Shown one piece after another: positions 8,678 to 17,254 of a stretch of DNA of 64,000 nt (position 1 is the first letter of the stretch; each line of letters opens with the position of its first letter). A model generated the notes under the pieces. The model saw nothing but the letters and a program-made list of their open reading frames with translations. It had not been told where the DNA came from and did no database searches. Source of the DNA: RGIG3102 sp964369975 (GTDB lineage: Bacteria > Bacillota > Clostridia > Oscillospirales > Ruminococcaceae); NCBI GenBank assembly GCA_964369975.1, contig CAYJFZ010000002.1, positions 1-64,000 of the forward strand. Reading direction: 5' to 3'. Made by a program: the position numbers and the translations under genes.

Positions 8678-9784
8678 ATGTTAAATAATATAAAAGAATT
8701 TTTTAAACAAACAGACTCATGGCTACTACTCGCTTGCAGTATATGTAGCGCTATTTCTGTTTATTCATTATATAGTATGTATCTTACTACTTCTGCTTTA
8801 TCCTCTGAAAGAACAGCCTTAGTTCAGCTTTTTGCAAGCGTTGTGGGGATTTTAGTAGCCTGTTATATATCATCATTAGATTATAGAAATTTAACAGAGT
8901 ATTACTACTTACACAGCATCTTAGCTTATGGGCTTATGATATTGACAATGTTTATAGGAAAAGCTCCTGATGGAACAACTAATCGCGCTTGGATAGAACT
9001 TCCCTTAGGCCTTACTATTCAGCCAAGTGAAGTATTAAAAATAAGTATGATAATAACATTTGCGCATTTTTTAAATAAATATAAAAATCAAATAAATGAA
9101 ATACCAACTCTAACAAGATTATTATTTATAGCAGCAATCCCTTTAGTGTTTGTAGCCTTGCAAGGAGATACAGGAACTTTAATAGTGTTTATAGGGATAA
9201 TTGTAGCGATGCTTTTTGCTGCAGGCCTTAGTATGAAAGTATTTTTTACAGGAATTTTAAGTGCGATTATTTTATCTCCAATAGCATGGAACTTTTTAGG
9301 CGATTATCAGCAAAATAGAATATTAGGTTTATTTAATAGTGAAGAATTTTCAACTATTATGTATCAGCAAAATATGGGAGCTATTTCAATAGGCTCAGGA
9401 AAGCTTTTAGGTAAGGGATTTTTATCTTTAAATCATAACTTAACGCCTTTAATGTATAATGACTTTATTTTTTCTTATATAGCAGAAAGTATTGGCTTTA
9501 TAGGCAGTGTAGGTTTGTTAATTTTAATTTTATTTATCAGCTTTAAAACCTTAAGTATATCCTCATCTTCAAGAGACTTACAAGGCGCTTATATCTGCGT
9601 AGGTGTATTTGGGATGCTGATTACACAAACGATAATAAATATAGGGATGAATTTATCTTTGCTTCCTGTTATTGGCGTTACCCTTCCTTTATTTACAGCG
9701 GGTGGCACAAGCGTAGTAGTAACTTATATAGCTATAGGCTTAGTCTTAGGGGTAAAAAGGCGAAACAAGGAAATTCTTTTTTAA
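8678..9784 (+). CDS. RodA/FtsW/SpoVE-family SEDS protein
   Basis: This 368-residue protein has about ten hydrophobic helices. SEDS proteins polymerise peptidoglycan glycan strands together with a class B PBP. Family landmarks are NRAWIELPLGLTIQPSEVLKI (quoted in part, ~residues 108-128), the LQGDTGT segment (~residues 160-166) with the conserved aspartate, and a C-terminal LLPVIGVTLPLFTAGGTSVV. The length and the IELP sequence fit RodA rather than FtsW, but no PBP or mre gene is adjacent. The start ATG has only a weak upstream ribosome site. A hydrolase-like gene follows 21 bases later. Confidence 0.85.
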   Translation: MLNNIKEFFKQTDSWLLLACSICSAISVYSLYSMYLTTSALSSERTALVQLFASVVGILVACYISSLDYRNLTEYYYLHSILAYGLMILTMFIGKAPDGTTNRAWIELPLGLTIQPSEVLKISMIITFAHFLNKYKNQINEIPTLTRLLFIAAIPLVFVALQGDTGTLIVFIGIIVAMLFAAGLSMKVFFTGILSAIILSPIAWNFLGDYQQNRILGLFNSEEFSTIMYQQNMGAISIGSGKLLGKGFLSLNHNLTPLMYNDFIFSYIAESIGFIGSVGLLILILFISFKTLSISSSSRDLQGAYICVGVFGMLITQTIINIGMNLSLLPVIGVTLPLFTAGGTSVVVTYIAIGLVLGVKRRNKEILF

Positions 9785-9805
9785 GGTTAAGAAAGGCGGT
9801 ATAAT

Positions 9806-10936
9806 ATGGACATTAATCAAATAAAAGAAATTTTAAAATTAAATAAGAAATATATGGTTGACTATGCAAATGAAGAAAGAAAAACATTTTTTGAAAAACC
9901 ATTTAATAATGTAGATAGTCTTATTTTATCTCAAATTAGTTATATGAACTTAGAAAACTTAGTGCCAAAATTAAATGAAGAAAAACCTTGGGTTAATATA
10001 GCTTCTTTATTTAAAGCAGAGCATCTTGAATTTATTTTAGATGTTCCTTGGAATGCGAAAGGCAATAAAGAGTTGCTTTTTCATTTATGTGCAAGCCCGA
10101 GGTACAGGGATGTTTTAATTAACTATTTTGAAAACACAATCGATATAGAAAAACAAGAGCAGTTTTGCGCTGTTACTTTCTTATTACCAACAGGGGAGAT
10201 ATATATAGCATACAGAGGCACTGATTCAAGTTTAACTGGCTGGAAAGAAGATTTTAATATGATATTCAGTGAGTATGTGCCAAGCCAGAAAAGTGCTCTT
10301 GAATACTTACAAATAGTAGCTAAAAACAATGAAAAAGACCTTATCTTAGGCGGGCATTCAAAAGGCGGAAACCTTGCTATATATGCAGCGGCAAATGCCA
10401 ATACTGAAATACAAAATAGAATACAATTAATTCATAGCCACGATGGCCCTGGATTTTTACCCCACCAATTAAGTAAAGAGCATATAGATAATATCCAAGC
10501 AAAAGTTGAAACTTTTTCTCCGCAAGGCTCGTTTATATCATTCATTTTTGAGAGTGTTGGAAAAGTGAGCATAATAAAAAGCAATAGGATAGGAATAATT
10601 CAGCACGATCCGTTTTCCTGGGAAATTGAAAACGATGACTTTGTTTACTTAGATAAAATCTCAACATCAAATCAAATTTTTGATAAAACGCTGAATACTT
10701 GGATATCAGCTTTAAGTGATGAGCAAAAAAGAACCTTTGTAGATGCAATTTATTCAATAGTAAGCATAACCGGTGCAAAAAACTTAAATGAATTCCAAAA
10801 AGCAATTATCACTCAAAACGATGTAGTATTTGCAGCTATAAATAATTTAGATAAAGAAACTCAAGACTGTGTAAAACTTGCAATTAAAACTTTGGCGAGT
10901 GCATCAATTAAATCTATGTTCAAAACAAATAAATAG
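9806..10936 (+). CDS. Mbeg1-like (DUF2974) alpha/beta hydrolase
   Basis: This 376-residue protein has no signal peptide. The central region carries ITFL-type strands, then AYRGTDSSLTGWKEDFNM (~residues 134-151), and GGHSKGGNLAIYAA (~residues 185-198), a GxSxGG lipase-type elbow with Ser as the likely nucleophile, followed by SHDGPGF with a likely catalytic Asp. This matches the Mbeg1-like/DUF2974 family; the true substrate is unknown. It sits 21 bases after the RodA-like gene and shares its terminator, so the two are one operon. Confidence 0.8.
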   Translation: MDINQIKEILKLNKKYMVDYANEERKTFFEKPFNNVDSLILSQISYMNLENLVPKLNEEKPWVNIASLFKAEHLEFILDVPWNAKGNKELLFHLCASPRYRDVLINYFENTIDIEKQEQFCAVTFLLPTGEIYIAYRGTDSSLTGWKEDFNMIFSEYVPSQKSALEYLQIVAKNNEKDLILGGHSKGGNLAIYAAANANTEIQNRIQLIHSHDGPGFLPHQLSKEHIDNIQAKVETFSPQGSFISFIFESVGKVSIIKSNRIGIIQHDPFSWEIENDDFVYLDKISTSNQIFDKTLNTWISALSDEQKRTFVDAIYSIVSITGAKNLNEFQKAIITQNDVVFAAINNLDKETQDCVKLAIKTLASASIKSMFKTNK

Positions 10937-10943
10937 CAATAAA

Positions 10944-10977
10944 AAATAGATGTGATTATAATCACATCTATTTTTAT
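10944..10977. terminator. Bidirectional terminator
   Basis: Stem AAATAGATGTGAT/ATCACATCTATTT (10944-10956, 10961-10973) with loop TATA lies between convergent genes, with an A-tract before and T-rich sequence after. Confidence 0.85.
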
Positions 10978-10980
10978 TTA

Positions 10981-11454
10981 TTATTCTTCGATTACTATTG
11001 ATTTTATTACAACAGGAGTAGAAGGTTTGTCTGAAAAGCCTGTTTTTACATTTGCTATTTCATCAACAACATCTAAGCCTTCAACTACTTCACCAAAGGC
11101 TGCGTAGTTACCATCAAGATGAGGAGCCGCCTCGTGCATAATAAAGAACTGGCTACCTGCTGAGTTTGGACTTTGTGAACGAGCCATTGATAAAACACCT
11201 TTAGTGTGTTTGATATCATTTTTTATACCGTTTGATGAGAATTCACCAGTGATAGTATGGCCAGGGCCACCCATACCAGTACCATCAGGACAGCCACCTT
11301 GAATCATAAAGCCTTTAATTACTCTATGAAAAGTAAGTCCGTTATAAAAACCTTTGTTTACAAGTGTAGTAAAGTTTTCACAAGAAATAGGTGCTACTTC
11401 TGGATGAAGTTTGATTTTGATTTGTTTATCGTTATCCATTGTTATAATAACCAT
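10981..11454 (-). CDS. ppiB: Cyclophilin-type peptidyl-prolyl isomerase
   Basis: This 157-residue single-domain cyclophilin has no signal peptide and so is cytoplasmic. It carries FHRVIKGFMIQGGCPDGTG (~residues 41-59) with the catalytic Arg, and SMARSQSPNSAGSQFFI (~residues 90-106). It speeds cis-trans isomerisation of Xaa-Pro bonds in folding proteins. AAAGGAG precedes the ATG. It is a stand-alone gene between a bidirectional terminator and the DUF4830 gene that diverges from it. Confidence 0.95.
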   Translation of the reverse strand: MVIITMDNDKQIKIKLHPEVAPISCENFTTLVNKGFYNGLTFHRVIKGFMIQGGCPDGTGMGGPGHTITGEFSSNGIKNDIKHTKGVLSMARSQSPNSAGSQFFIMHEAAPHLDGNYAAFGEVVEGLDVVDEIANVKTGFSDKPSTPVVIKSIVIEE

Positions 11455-11656
11455 TTTAAATCTCCTTTAGTTTTGTTTTTAATATTATAGCATTTTTATT
11501 TGCTGATGACAATACACATTATATAATCATTTTTATTTTAATTAGCATATATAAGTTTTGTGATATTTTAAAAAGAAAAAGCATAATAATTAGCATAAGC
11601 CAAAGTCTTTAAAATAATATTTAAAGCAAGAGCAATAAATTTTACAGGGGGATAAA

Positions 11657-12223
11657 ATGTTTGTAGTAACTTTAAACAAAAAGAGTTTAAAAAAAGCGCT
11701 TATAGGATTGTTTGCAGTAGTTTTAGTTTTTGGTGTAGGTCTTAGTTTGAGAATGTTTTTATTTGAAGATGAAGTTGTGTTTTTAAGCAAAAAAAATACA
11801 ATTGAATTAGAAAACACACAAGAAATGATAGAATATATAAAAGAAAAAGGCTACACAGCAGACATCCAATCAGCACAGGTCAAAGAAGTTAAAATCCCAA
11901 AACAATTTGATGCAGAATTTGAAAATTTTGATGAAAAAATAAAACAAGCGGACGGTTTTTCTTTAGAAAAATATAAAAATGATGAAGTTAGTAAATGGAT
12001 ATTTGAATTAAGTGATTACCAAGTAGAAGGAAAAGAAGGAGTTGCTGTTTTATTATTAGATGATGATAAGCTCATTGGCTCATATTTACTTGAATATCCC
12101 GAAGGCATTGCGCTACCTTTAATTAAAAGAAGTCTGCCGTTAGATGAAGAAAATGCTACTGAGGATACCATTGCAAATACACAAGAAGAAAAAGAAAGCT
12201 TCACTGTTGCACAAACTAATTAA
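11657..12223 (+). CDS. DUF4830-like membrane-anchored protein
   Basis: This 188-residue protein has one N-terminal transmembrane segment (~residues 13-32) and an extracytoplasmic region containing YIKEKGYTADIQSAQVKEVKIP and FDEKIKQADGFSLEKYKNDEVSKWIFEL (each quoted in part), a pattern I associate with DUF4830. The last 30 residues are an acidic Thr/Glu-rich tail. Function is unknown. The start ATG follows AGGGGG. It is followed closely by the pseudouridine synthase gene, but that gene has its own extended -10. Confidence 0.65.
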   Translation: MFVVTLNKKSLKKALIGLFAVVLVFGVGLSLRMFLFEDEVVFLSKKNTIELENTQEMIEYIKEKGYTADIQSAQVKEVKIPKQFDAEFENFDEKIKQADGFSLEKYKNDEVSKWIFELSDYQVEGKEGVAVLLLDDDKLIGSYLLEYPEGIALPLIKRSLPLDEENATEDTIANTQEEKESFTVAQTN

Positions 12224-12238
12224 TAATACTTTTTAATA

Positions 12239-12282
12239 TATACCTTTTGTGATATAATAAATAAAAAAACACAAAGGGTATA
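12239..12282 (+). promoter_or_regulatory. Inverted repeat around the pseudouridine synthase promoter
   Basis: TATACCTTTTGTG (12239-12251) and CACAAAGGGTATA (12270-12282) are inverted copies matching at 12 of 13 positions. Between them is an extended -10, TGA then TATAAT (12253-12258). The right arm also contains the AAAGGG ribosome site for the ATG at 12287. It may be a repressor operator or chance symmetry. Confidence 0.35.
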
Positions 12283-12286
12283 TTTT

Positions 12287-12991
12287 ATGAAAATGCGACT
12301 GGACAAGTTTATAAGCCTTACTATGAATGTAACAAGGACACAGGCAAAGAAAGTTTTACAAAGATCAGATATAATGCAAGATGATAAAATCTTTAAAAGG
12401 ATAGATGATAAAATAGATACGACAAAGCCTGTTTTAATTAATGGTAAAGAATATTTTTATGAAGAATTTATTTATATAATGATGAATAAGCCAAAAGGCG
12501 TAGTTAGTGTATCAAAAGACAATAACGATACAACGGTTATTGATTTATTAAGCGATGAGTTTAAAAACAGAAATTTATTCAGTGCGGGAAGATTAGATAA
12601 AGACTCAACAGGTTTTGTTTTAATTACAGACGATGGTAAATTCAGTCATGAAATACTAAGCCCTAAAAAACATATAGAAAAAACATATATAGTTACATTA
12701 GAAACACAAATTAATGATGATATAATAACAGCTTTTGAAGAAGGGGTAGTCTTGCACGATGGCACGCAATTAAAGCCCAGCAAACTAAAAGCGGTATCAG
12801 AGGATAAAAAAATAGTAATAGTTAAAATAAGCCAAGGTGTATATCATCAAATAAAAAGAATGTTTGGAGTTTTTAATATTCCTGTAATAGATTTAAAAAG
12901 AACTCATATAGGCAATTTAATTTTAGATGAAAATCTAAAAGAGGGCGAATATAAAAAACTTACAAAAGAAGAAGTAGAAAAAATAAAATAA
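12287..12991 (+). CDS. RsuA-family 16S rRNA pseudouridine synthase
   Basis: This 234-residue protein has an N-terminal S4 RNA-binding domain (MRLDKFISLTMNVTRTQAKK, residues ~2-60) and a pseudouridine synthase domain with the catalytic aspartate in AGRLDKDSTGFVLITDDG (~residues 100-117). SPKKHIEKTY and VKISQGVYHQIKRMF are RsuA-type motifs. Family members isomerise uridines in rRNA; U516 of 16S is the RsuA target. MKMRLDK has two candidate ATGs and I use the first. A hairpin terminator follows. Confidence 0.88.
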   Translation: MKMRLDKFISLTMNVTRTQAKKVLQRSDIMQDDKIFKRIDDKIDTTKPVLINGKEYFYEEFIYIMMNKPKGVVSVSKDNNDTTVIDLLSDEFKNRNLFSAGRLDKDSTGFVLITDDGKFSHEILSPKKHIEKTYIVTLETQINDDIITAFEEGVVLHDGTQLKPSKLKAVSEDKKIVIVKISQGVYHQIKRMFGVFNIPVIDLKRTHIGNLILDENLKEGEYKKLTKEEVEKIK

Positions 12992-12998
12992 AAATTTT

Positions 12999-13033
12999 AA
13001 ATATAAAGTGTGAAAATCACTTTATATTTTTTA
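12999..13033 (+). terminator. Rho-independent terminator
   Basis: Stem ATATAAAGTG/CACTTTATAT (13001-13010, 13018-13027) with a 7-base loop is followed by T-rich sequence. It is AT-rich, so of moderate strength. Confidence 0.65.
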
Positions 13034-13343
13034 TGTTATAAAACAAAGTTTAACATTATCATAAAAAAATCAACACAATTCAATTGTAAAATTTATATAT
13101 AATGTACCTTTAAAATTTGAAACATCTTACAAATCGAGCTAATAGTTGTAAAATAATGGTAAAAAACACCTAAACTGGCAGTTTGCATACATAAAAATGA
13201 TATAAATTTCTATTTTGCACATAAAAAAATAAAAAATATGCAAAAAAATGTTGTATTTTCTCAAAAAATTGTGTAATATATATATATGCTTATAAACACT
13301 TGTTGTGAAAAATAACTATAAAATCAAAATTAGGGAGTTTTTT
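13034..13343. other. Intergenic region upstream of the CdaR-like gene
   Basis: This is about 310 bases of very AT-rich sequence. It contains the promoter at 13251-13279 and several TTGCA/TGCAA words (13214-13247) but no open frame with a ribosome site. Its length suggests room for regulator binding. Confidence 0.45.
13251..13279 (+). promoter_or_regulatory. Promoter of the CdaR-like regulator gene
   Basis: TTGTAT (13251-13256) is 17 bases from TAATAT (13274-13279). The predicted start near 13286 gives a leader of about 58 bases to the ATG at 13344. Confidence 0.45.
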
Positions 13344-14429
13344 ATGTCTAATAGAATGTTTCAAGGCGTCGTGTCACAAATGAAAGATGCGATTGAAAGG
13401 GTAATAGGAGTTACTGATGAAATGGGCGTCGTCGTAGCTTGTAGTGAATTAAATCAATTAGATTTATTAAAAGAGGGAGTGCAATCTGAAAGGATGGCAA
13501 ATTCTCAATTATTCACACGCAATGGATACACATATTATGGGTTTAATAATAATAAAAGAAATGACTTTTATGTTTTTGTTGAGGGCATAGATGATTTAGC
13601 TGTAAAATATGCAAATATATTATCAATTTCTCTTCAAAGTTTAAAACAGTTCCACGATGAAAAATTTGATAGATCAAACTTTATCAAAAATGTTGTTATG
13701 GATAATATTATGCCAGGTGATATACACGCTAAAGCAAGAGAGATGCATTTTTCAACGGATGTACCGAGGGTTGTTTTAATCATAAGAGAAGAGCAACAAA
13801 AAGATATGTCAGCCTTTGATATAATTCAAGATTTATTCCCAGATAAACAAAAAGACTTTGTATTTAATACAAGTGAAACGGATACAGTATTAATAAAAGA
13901 GCTTAAAAAAGGAATAGATATAAAAGATGTTGAAAAATTAGCAGCTTCAATAGTTGATACTTTAAATGTTGAGTACTATATAAAAGTTATAGTTGGTATA
14001 GGCACACAAACAGTTAATATTAAAAACTTAGCTAACAGCTTTAAAGAAGCACAAATTGCTCTTGAAGTTGGAAAAGTGTTTGATACTGAAAAATCAATAG
14101 TAAATTATGAAAACTTAGGTGTTGCAAGGCTGATTTATCAATTACCTACAACACTTTGTGAAATGTTTTTAAAAGAAGTATTTAAACAAGGCTCTATTGA
14201 AAGTTTAGACCAGGAAACATTGTTTACAATTCAAAGTTTCTTTGAAAACAACTTAAATGTTAGTGAAACATCAAGAGGTCTATTCGTTCACCGTAATACC
14301 TTAGTGTATCGTTTAGAAAAAATTAGAAAAATAACAGGTCTTGATTTAAGAGAATTTGATGATGCTATCGTGTTTAAAGTAGCATTAATGGTTAAAAAGT
14401 ATTTACAATCAAGTCAAGATAGATTTTAA
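13344..14429 (+). CDS. CdaR/PucR-type transcriptional regulator
   Basis: This protein of about 361 residues has an N-terminal sugar-diacid-recognition-like domain (~1-115), a middle GGDEF-like fold typical of CdaR/PucR proteins (~120-270) and a C-terminal PucR helix-turn-helix, where FFENNLNVSETSRGLFVHRNTLVYRLEKI (~residues 303-331, quoted in part) is the hallmark. I start at 13344 because AGGGAG lies 8 bases before it; the longer frame from a GTG at 13305 has no ribosome site. It lies before ftsEX but a strong terminator separates them. Its ligand is unknown. Confidence 0.85.
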   Translation: MSNRMFQGVVSQMKDAIERVIGVTDEMGVVVACSELNQLDLLKEGVQSERMANSQLFTRNGYTYYGFNNNKRNDFYVFVEGIDDLAVKYANILSISLQSLKQFHDEKFDRSNFIKNVVMDNIMPGDIHAKAREMHFSTDVPRVVLIIREEQQKDMSAFDIIQDLFPDKQKDFVFNTSETDTVLIKELKKGIDIKDVEKLAASIVDTLNVEYYIKVIVGIGTQTVNIKNLANSFKEAQIALEVGKVFDTEKSIVNYENLGVARLIYQLPTTLCEMFLKEVFKQGSIESLDQETLFTIQSFFENNLNVSETSRGLFVHRNTLVYRLEKIRKITGLDLREFDDAIVFKVALMVKKYLQSSQDRF

Positions 14430-14436
14430 TAAATAT

Positions 14437-14477
14437 AAAATCGCCCTTTAAACTAACCTTTTAAAGGGCGATTTTTA
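14437..14477 (+). terminator. Strong terminator separating the regulator from ftsE
   Basis: A stem of about 15 bp (AAAATCGCCCTTTAA with its complement, 14437-14475) with a short loop and T-tract. The TCGCCC core makes it one of the more GC-rich stems in the window. Confidence 0.85.
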
Positions 14478-14499
14478 AAAATTTATAAAGGGAAGTATA

Positions 14500-15171
14500 A
14501 TGATAGAATTTACAAGTGTAACAAAAATATATAAGCCTAATATAGTAGCACTAAAAGAGGTTTCATTACATATTTCAAAAGGTGAATTTGTTTTTATTTT
14601 AGGGCCATCAGGCGCTGGTAAAAGTACATTTACAAAACTTTTATTGCGTGAAGAAAAGCCAACAAAAGGAAAAATTTTAGTAAATGGTTATAACCTAAAT
14701 AAGATAAAAGAAAGAGATGTGCCGTACTTTAGAAGAACTTTAGGCGTAGTTTTTCAAGATTTTAGACTGATTAGTAGGCTAACAGCCTATGAAAATGTTG
14801 CCTTTGCGATGAGGGTGACAAATATTAGTGAGGATGATATTAAATTAAGAGTACCTTATATTCTTAACTTAGTAGGCCTTTCAAAAAAAATGCATAAAAA
14901 GCCATCAGAACTTTCAGGTGGTGAACAACAAAGGGTAGCTTTAGCAAGAGCCCTTGTACATAATCCAGATTTAGTTATAGCAGATGAGCCTACGGGTAAT
15001 ATCGACCCTGAGCTTTCAATAGAAATTATAGAATTACTTCAAAAAATAAATAAAACAGGGACAACTATAATCACGGTAACACATGAACACGAATTAGCAC
15101 ATAAATATTCAAAGCGAACTATTGAAATGAGAAATGGACAGATAATAAGAGATAATGAATTTGCAAGATAG
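14500..15171 (+). CDS. ftsE: Cell-division ABC ATPase FtsE
   Basis: This 223-residue ABC ATPase pairs with FtsX at the septum, where ATP hydrolysis drives activation of a peptidoglycan hydrolase on the outside. Walker A is GPSGAGKST (~residues 35-43), the Q-loop region reads FQDFRL, the signature is LSGGEQQRVALARAL, and Walker B is LVIADEPTGN. The FRRTLGVVFQDFRLI sequence is FtsE-like. ftsX follows after 11 bases, then a LytM peptidase and an S41-like protein in the same orientation. Confidence 0.95.
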   Translation: MIEFTSVTKIYKPNIVALKEVSLHISKGEFVFILGPSGAGKSTFTKLLLREEKPTKGKILVNGYNLNKIKERDVPYFRRTLGVVFQDFRLISRLTAYENVAFAMRVTNISEDDIKLRVPYILNLVGLSKKMHKKPSELSGGEQQRVALARALVHNPDLVIADEPTGNIDPELSIEIIELLQKINKTGTTIITVTHEHELAHKYSKRTIEMRNGQIIRDNEFAR

Positions 15172-15182
15172 GAGTAAAGTTT

Positions 15183-16091
15183 GTGAAATTTTCAAGTTTT
15201 AAATACTTATTCAAACAAGGCTTAAGTAGCTTTAAAGAAAATAAAATGATGAGTTTTGCCTCTATCGGCGTCGTTACTTCTTGCCTTATTATAGTGGGTG
15301 TATTCGGGCTGTTGGCTTTAAATGTAAATAGCTTTGTAAATTATTTAGGTGAGCAAAATGAAGTGGTAGTCTATGTAAAAGATGAAGCAGACCAAACAAA
15401 AACAGAAAATATAAGAAATTCCATACAAGCTTATGAAAATATAAACGATTTTGTATATGTTTCAAAAGCGGAAGCCTTAGAAGAGTCAATGATGCTTTTA
15501 GGTGATTACGGCCAGCTTTTATCAGGCTATGAAGGCGAGCAAAATCCATTACCAGCGTCTTTTAGATGCACAATAAAACAGCTTGATAAACTACAAGAAA
15601 CAGCGCTTTTTCTTTCTCAAATCGATGGAGTTGAGTATGTTTCATCATCAACAGAACTTGCAAATATACTAATAACAGTAAGAGATGTTACATATTATAG
15701 CGGAGCTGCTGTGTTAGGCTTATTAATCTTAGTTAGTATAGTAGTTATTTCAAATACTATCCGTCTAACTGTTTTTGCAAGAAGAAGAGAGATAAGTATA
15801 ATGAAGTATGTTGGCGCAACAAATTCATTTATTAGATTTCCTTTTATAATAGAAGGTAATACCATTGGGATATTTTCAGCGCTAATAACTTTTATATTTA
15901 TCAGCGGTGGTTATATCTACCTTTATGATTATATTTTAAATGAAGCAACGGGCTGGATTGCTTCTTTATCACAAACCTTAATAAGCTATAACACTATTTG
16001 GCCTATTATGTTAGTAGGATTTTTAAGTTTTGGTATGCTTATAGGTACAATAGGAAGTAGTGTTTCTATGAGAAGATACTTGGAGGTGTAG
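15183..16091 (+). CDS. ftsX: Cell-division protein FtsX
   Basis: This 302-residue protein has the FtsX topology: a cytoplasmic N-terminus, one helix (~residues 26-48), an extracellular domain (~50-170) containing EVVVYVKDEADQTKTENI and SKAEALEESM, then three C-terminal helices with ARRREISIMKYVGATNSFIRFPF (quoted in part) between two of them. It carries the FtsE signal across the membrane to an extracellular hydrolase. The start is GTG, preceded by AGGAG. The stop is only 3 bases from the LytM peptidase gene. Confidence 0.94.
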   Translation: MKFSSFKYLFKQGLSSFKENKMMSFASIGVVTSCLIIVGVFGLLALNVNSFVNYLGEQNEVVVYVKDEADQTKTENIRNSIQAYENINDFVYVSKAEALEESMMLLGDYGQLLSGYEGEQNPLPASFRCTIKQLDKLQETALFLSQIDGVEYVSSSTELANILITVRDVTYYSGAAVLGLLILVSIVVISNTIRLTVFARRREISIMKYVGATNSFIRFPFIIEGNTIGIFSALITFIFISGGYIYLYDYILNEATGWIASLSQTLISYNTIWPIMLVGFLSFGMLIGTIGSSVSMRRYLEV

Positions 16092-16094
16092 AAT

Positions 16095-17240
16095 ATGAAA
16101 AAGATATTTAAGATTACATCATTTCTTTTAGTAGCTTTAATTATATTCATTAATCCAATAAATATTTATGCAGATACTTTAGATGATTACGAAGCAGCGC
16201 AAGCAGAACTTGATAGAATTAATAAAGAAATAGCAGAGCTTGAAGATACACAAGAAGCCCAAAAGGCCCAAAAAGCAAATGCTCAGTCACAAATTGATTT
16301 AGTTAAATCTCAAATAGAAATTTTAAATGAAAATATACTACAAACAAGTGAAGAATTAAAAATAAAACAAGAAGAACTTGTAGTAAAAAAAGAGGATATA
16401 GCTGTAACGGATGCCCTCTTTCAAGAGCGATTAAAAGCTATGTATATGATGAATACTAATGGTGAGTTGTCTACATTATTTGGTGTGGATACATTTTCAG
16501 AAGTGTTAATAACTACAGATACCTTAGCAAGAATATCCGTAGCAGATACAGATTTATTAAAAAAACTAACAGAAGAAAAATTAATAATTGAACAAGAAGA
16601 AAAAGAAATTCAATTAAAATTAGATGAATTAGAACAGCAACAAGTGGCCTTAGAAGCAAAGACAACAGAGCTTGCTTCTTTAATGCAAACGATAGATTCA
16701 TCACTCTCTCAAACAGAAGCTTTACAGCAAGCAGCCTCACAAACTCAGGCCGAGGTTTATGCTGAATATTTAGCGGCAAAGCAGGCTGTTGAAAGTGAAT
16801 TCGGCACATCTGTAGGAGATTTCGTTGGAGGTACTTGGCTATGGCCTGTGCCAACAAACTCATATATCTCATCGTCCTTTGGTTGGAGAACTTTATATGG
16901 TATGAGTGACTATCACACAGGTATAGATATTGCAAGTGGTAGCGTGCCGATTAACGGAAAGCCAATAGTAGCCTCAAATACAGGTGTTGTTAAAACTGCT
17001 ATTTATTCAAGTAGAGGTTATGGCAATTATGTAATTATAGACCACGGTGGCAACAACTTCACACTATACGGGCATTGCTCAAGCCTTGCAGTAGGTGTAG
17101 GTGATGTAGTAGCAAAAGGGCAGACAATAGCCTATGTAGGCTCAACTGGTAACTCAACTGGCCCACATTTACATTTTGAAATTAGATTAAATGGTCAACA
17201 AATTGACCCATATTCTCACATAGCAGCAACAAGACCATAA
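16095..17240 (+). CDS. EnvC-like coiled-coil M23 (LytM) peptidase
   Basis: This 381-residue secreted protein has a signal peptide (~1-26), two long Glu/Gln-rich coiled-coil stretches (~residues 27-110 and 155-235) and a C-terminal LytM domain (~250-375). All zinc-site motifs are present: HTGIDIA, YGHCSSL and HLHFEIR. So unlike E. coli EnvC, whose LytM domain is inactive, this one looks like an active DD-endopeptidase. Its place after ftsEX by 3 bases argues that FtsX controls it through the coiled coil. It lacks a cell-wall-binding repeat. Confidence 0.9.
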   Translation: MKKIFKITSFLLVALIIFINPINIYADTLDDYEAAQAELDRINKEIAELEDTQEAQKAQKANAQSQIDLVKSQIEILNENILQTSEELKIKQEELVVKKEDIAVTDALFQERLKAMYMMNTNGELSTLFGVDTFSEVLITTDTLARISVADTDLLKKLTEEKLIIEQEEKEIQLKLDELEQQQVALEAKTTELASLMQTIDSSLSQTEALQQAASQTQAEVYAEYLAAKQAVESEFGTSVGDFVGGTWLWPVPTNSYISSSFGWRTLYGMSDYHTGIDIASGSVPINGKPIVASNTGVVKTAIYSSRGYGNYVIIDHGGNNFTLYGHCSSLAVGVGDVVAKGQTIAYVGSTGNSTGPHLHFEIRLNGQQIDPYSHIAATRP

Positions 17241-17254
17241 AATAGGAGTACTCA

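Noticed and set aside
16513..16935. 140-codon minus-strand open frame opposite the LytM peptidase gene
   Set aside because: Leu-rich complement of the coiled-coil coding sequence; no ribosome site.
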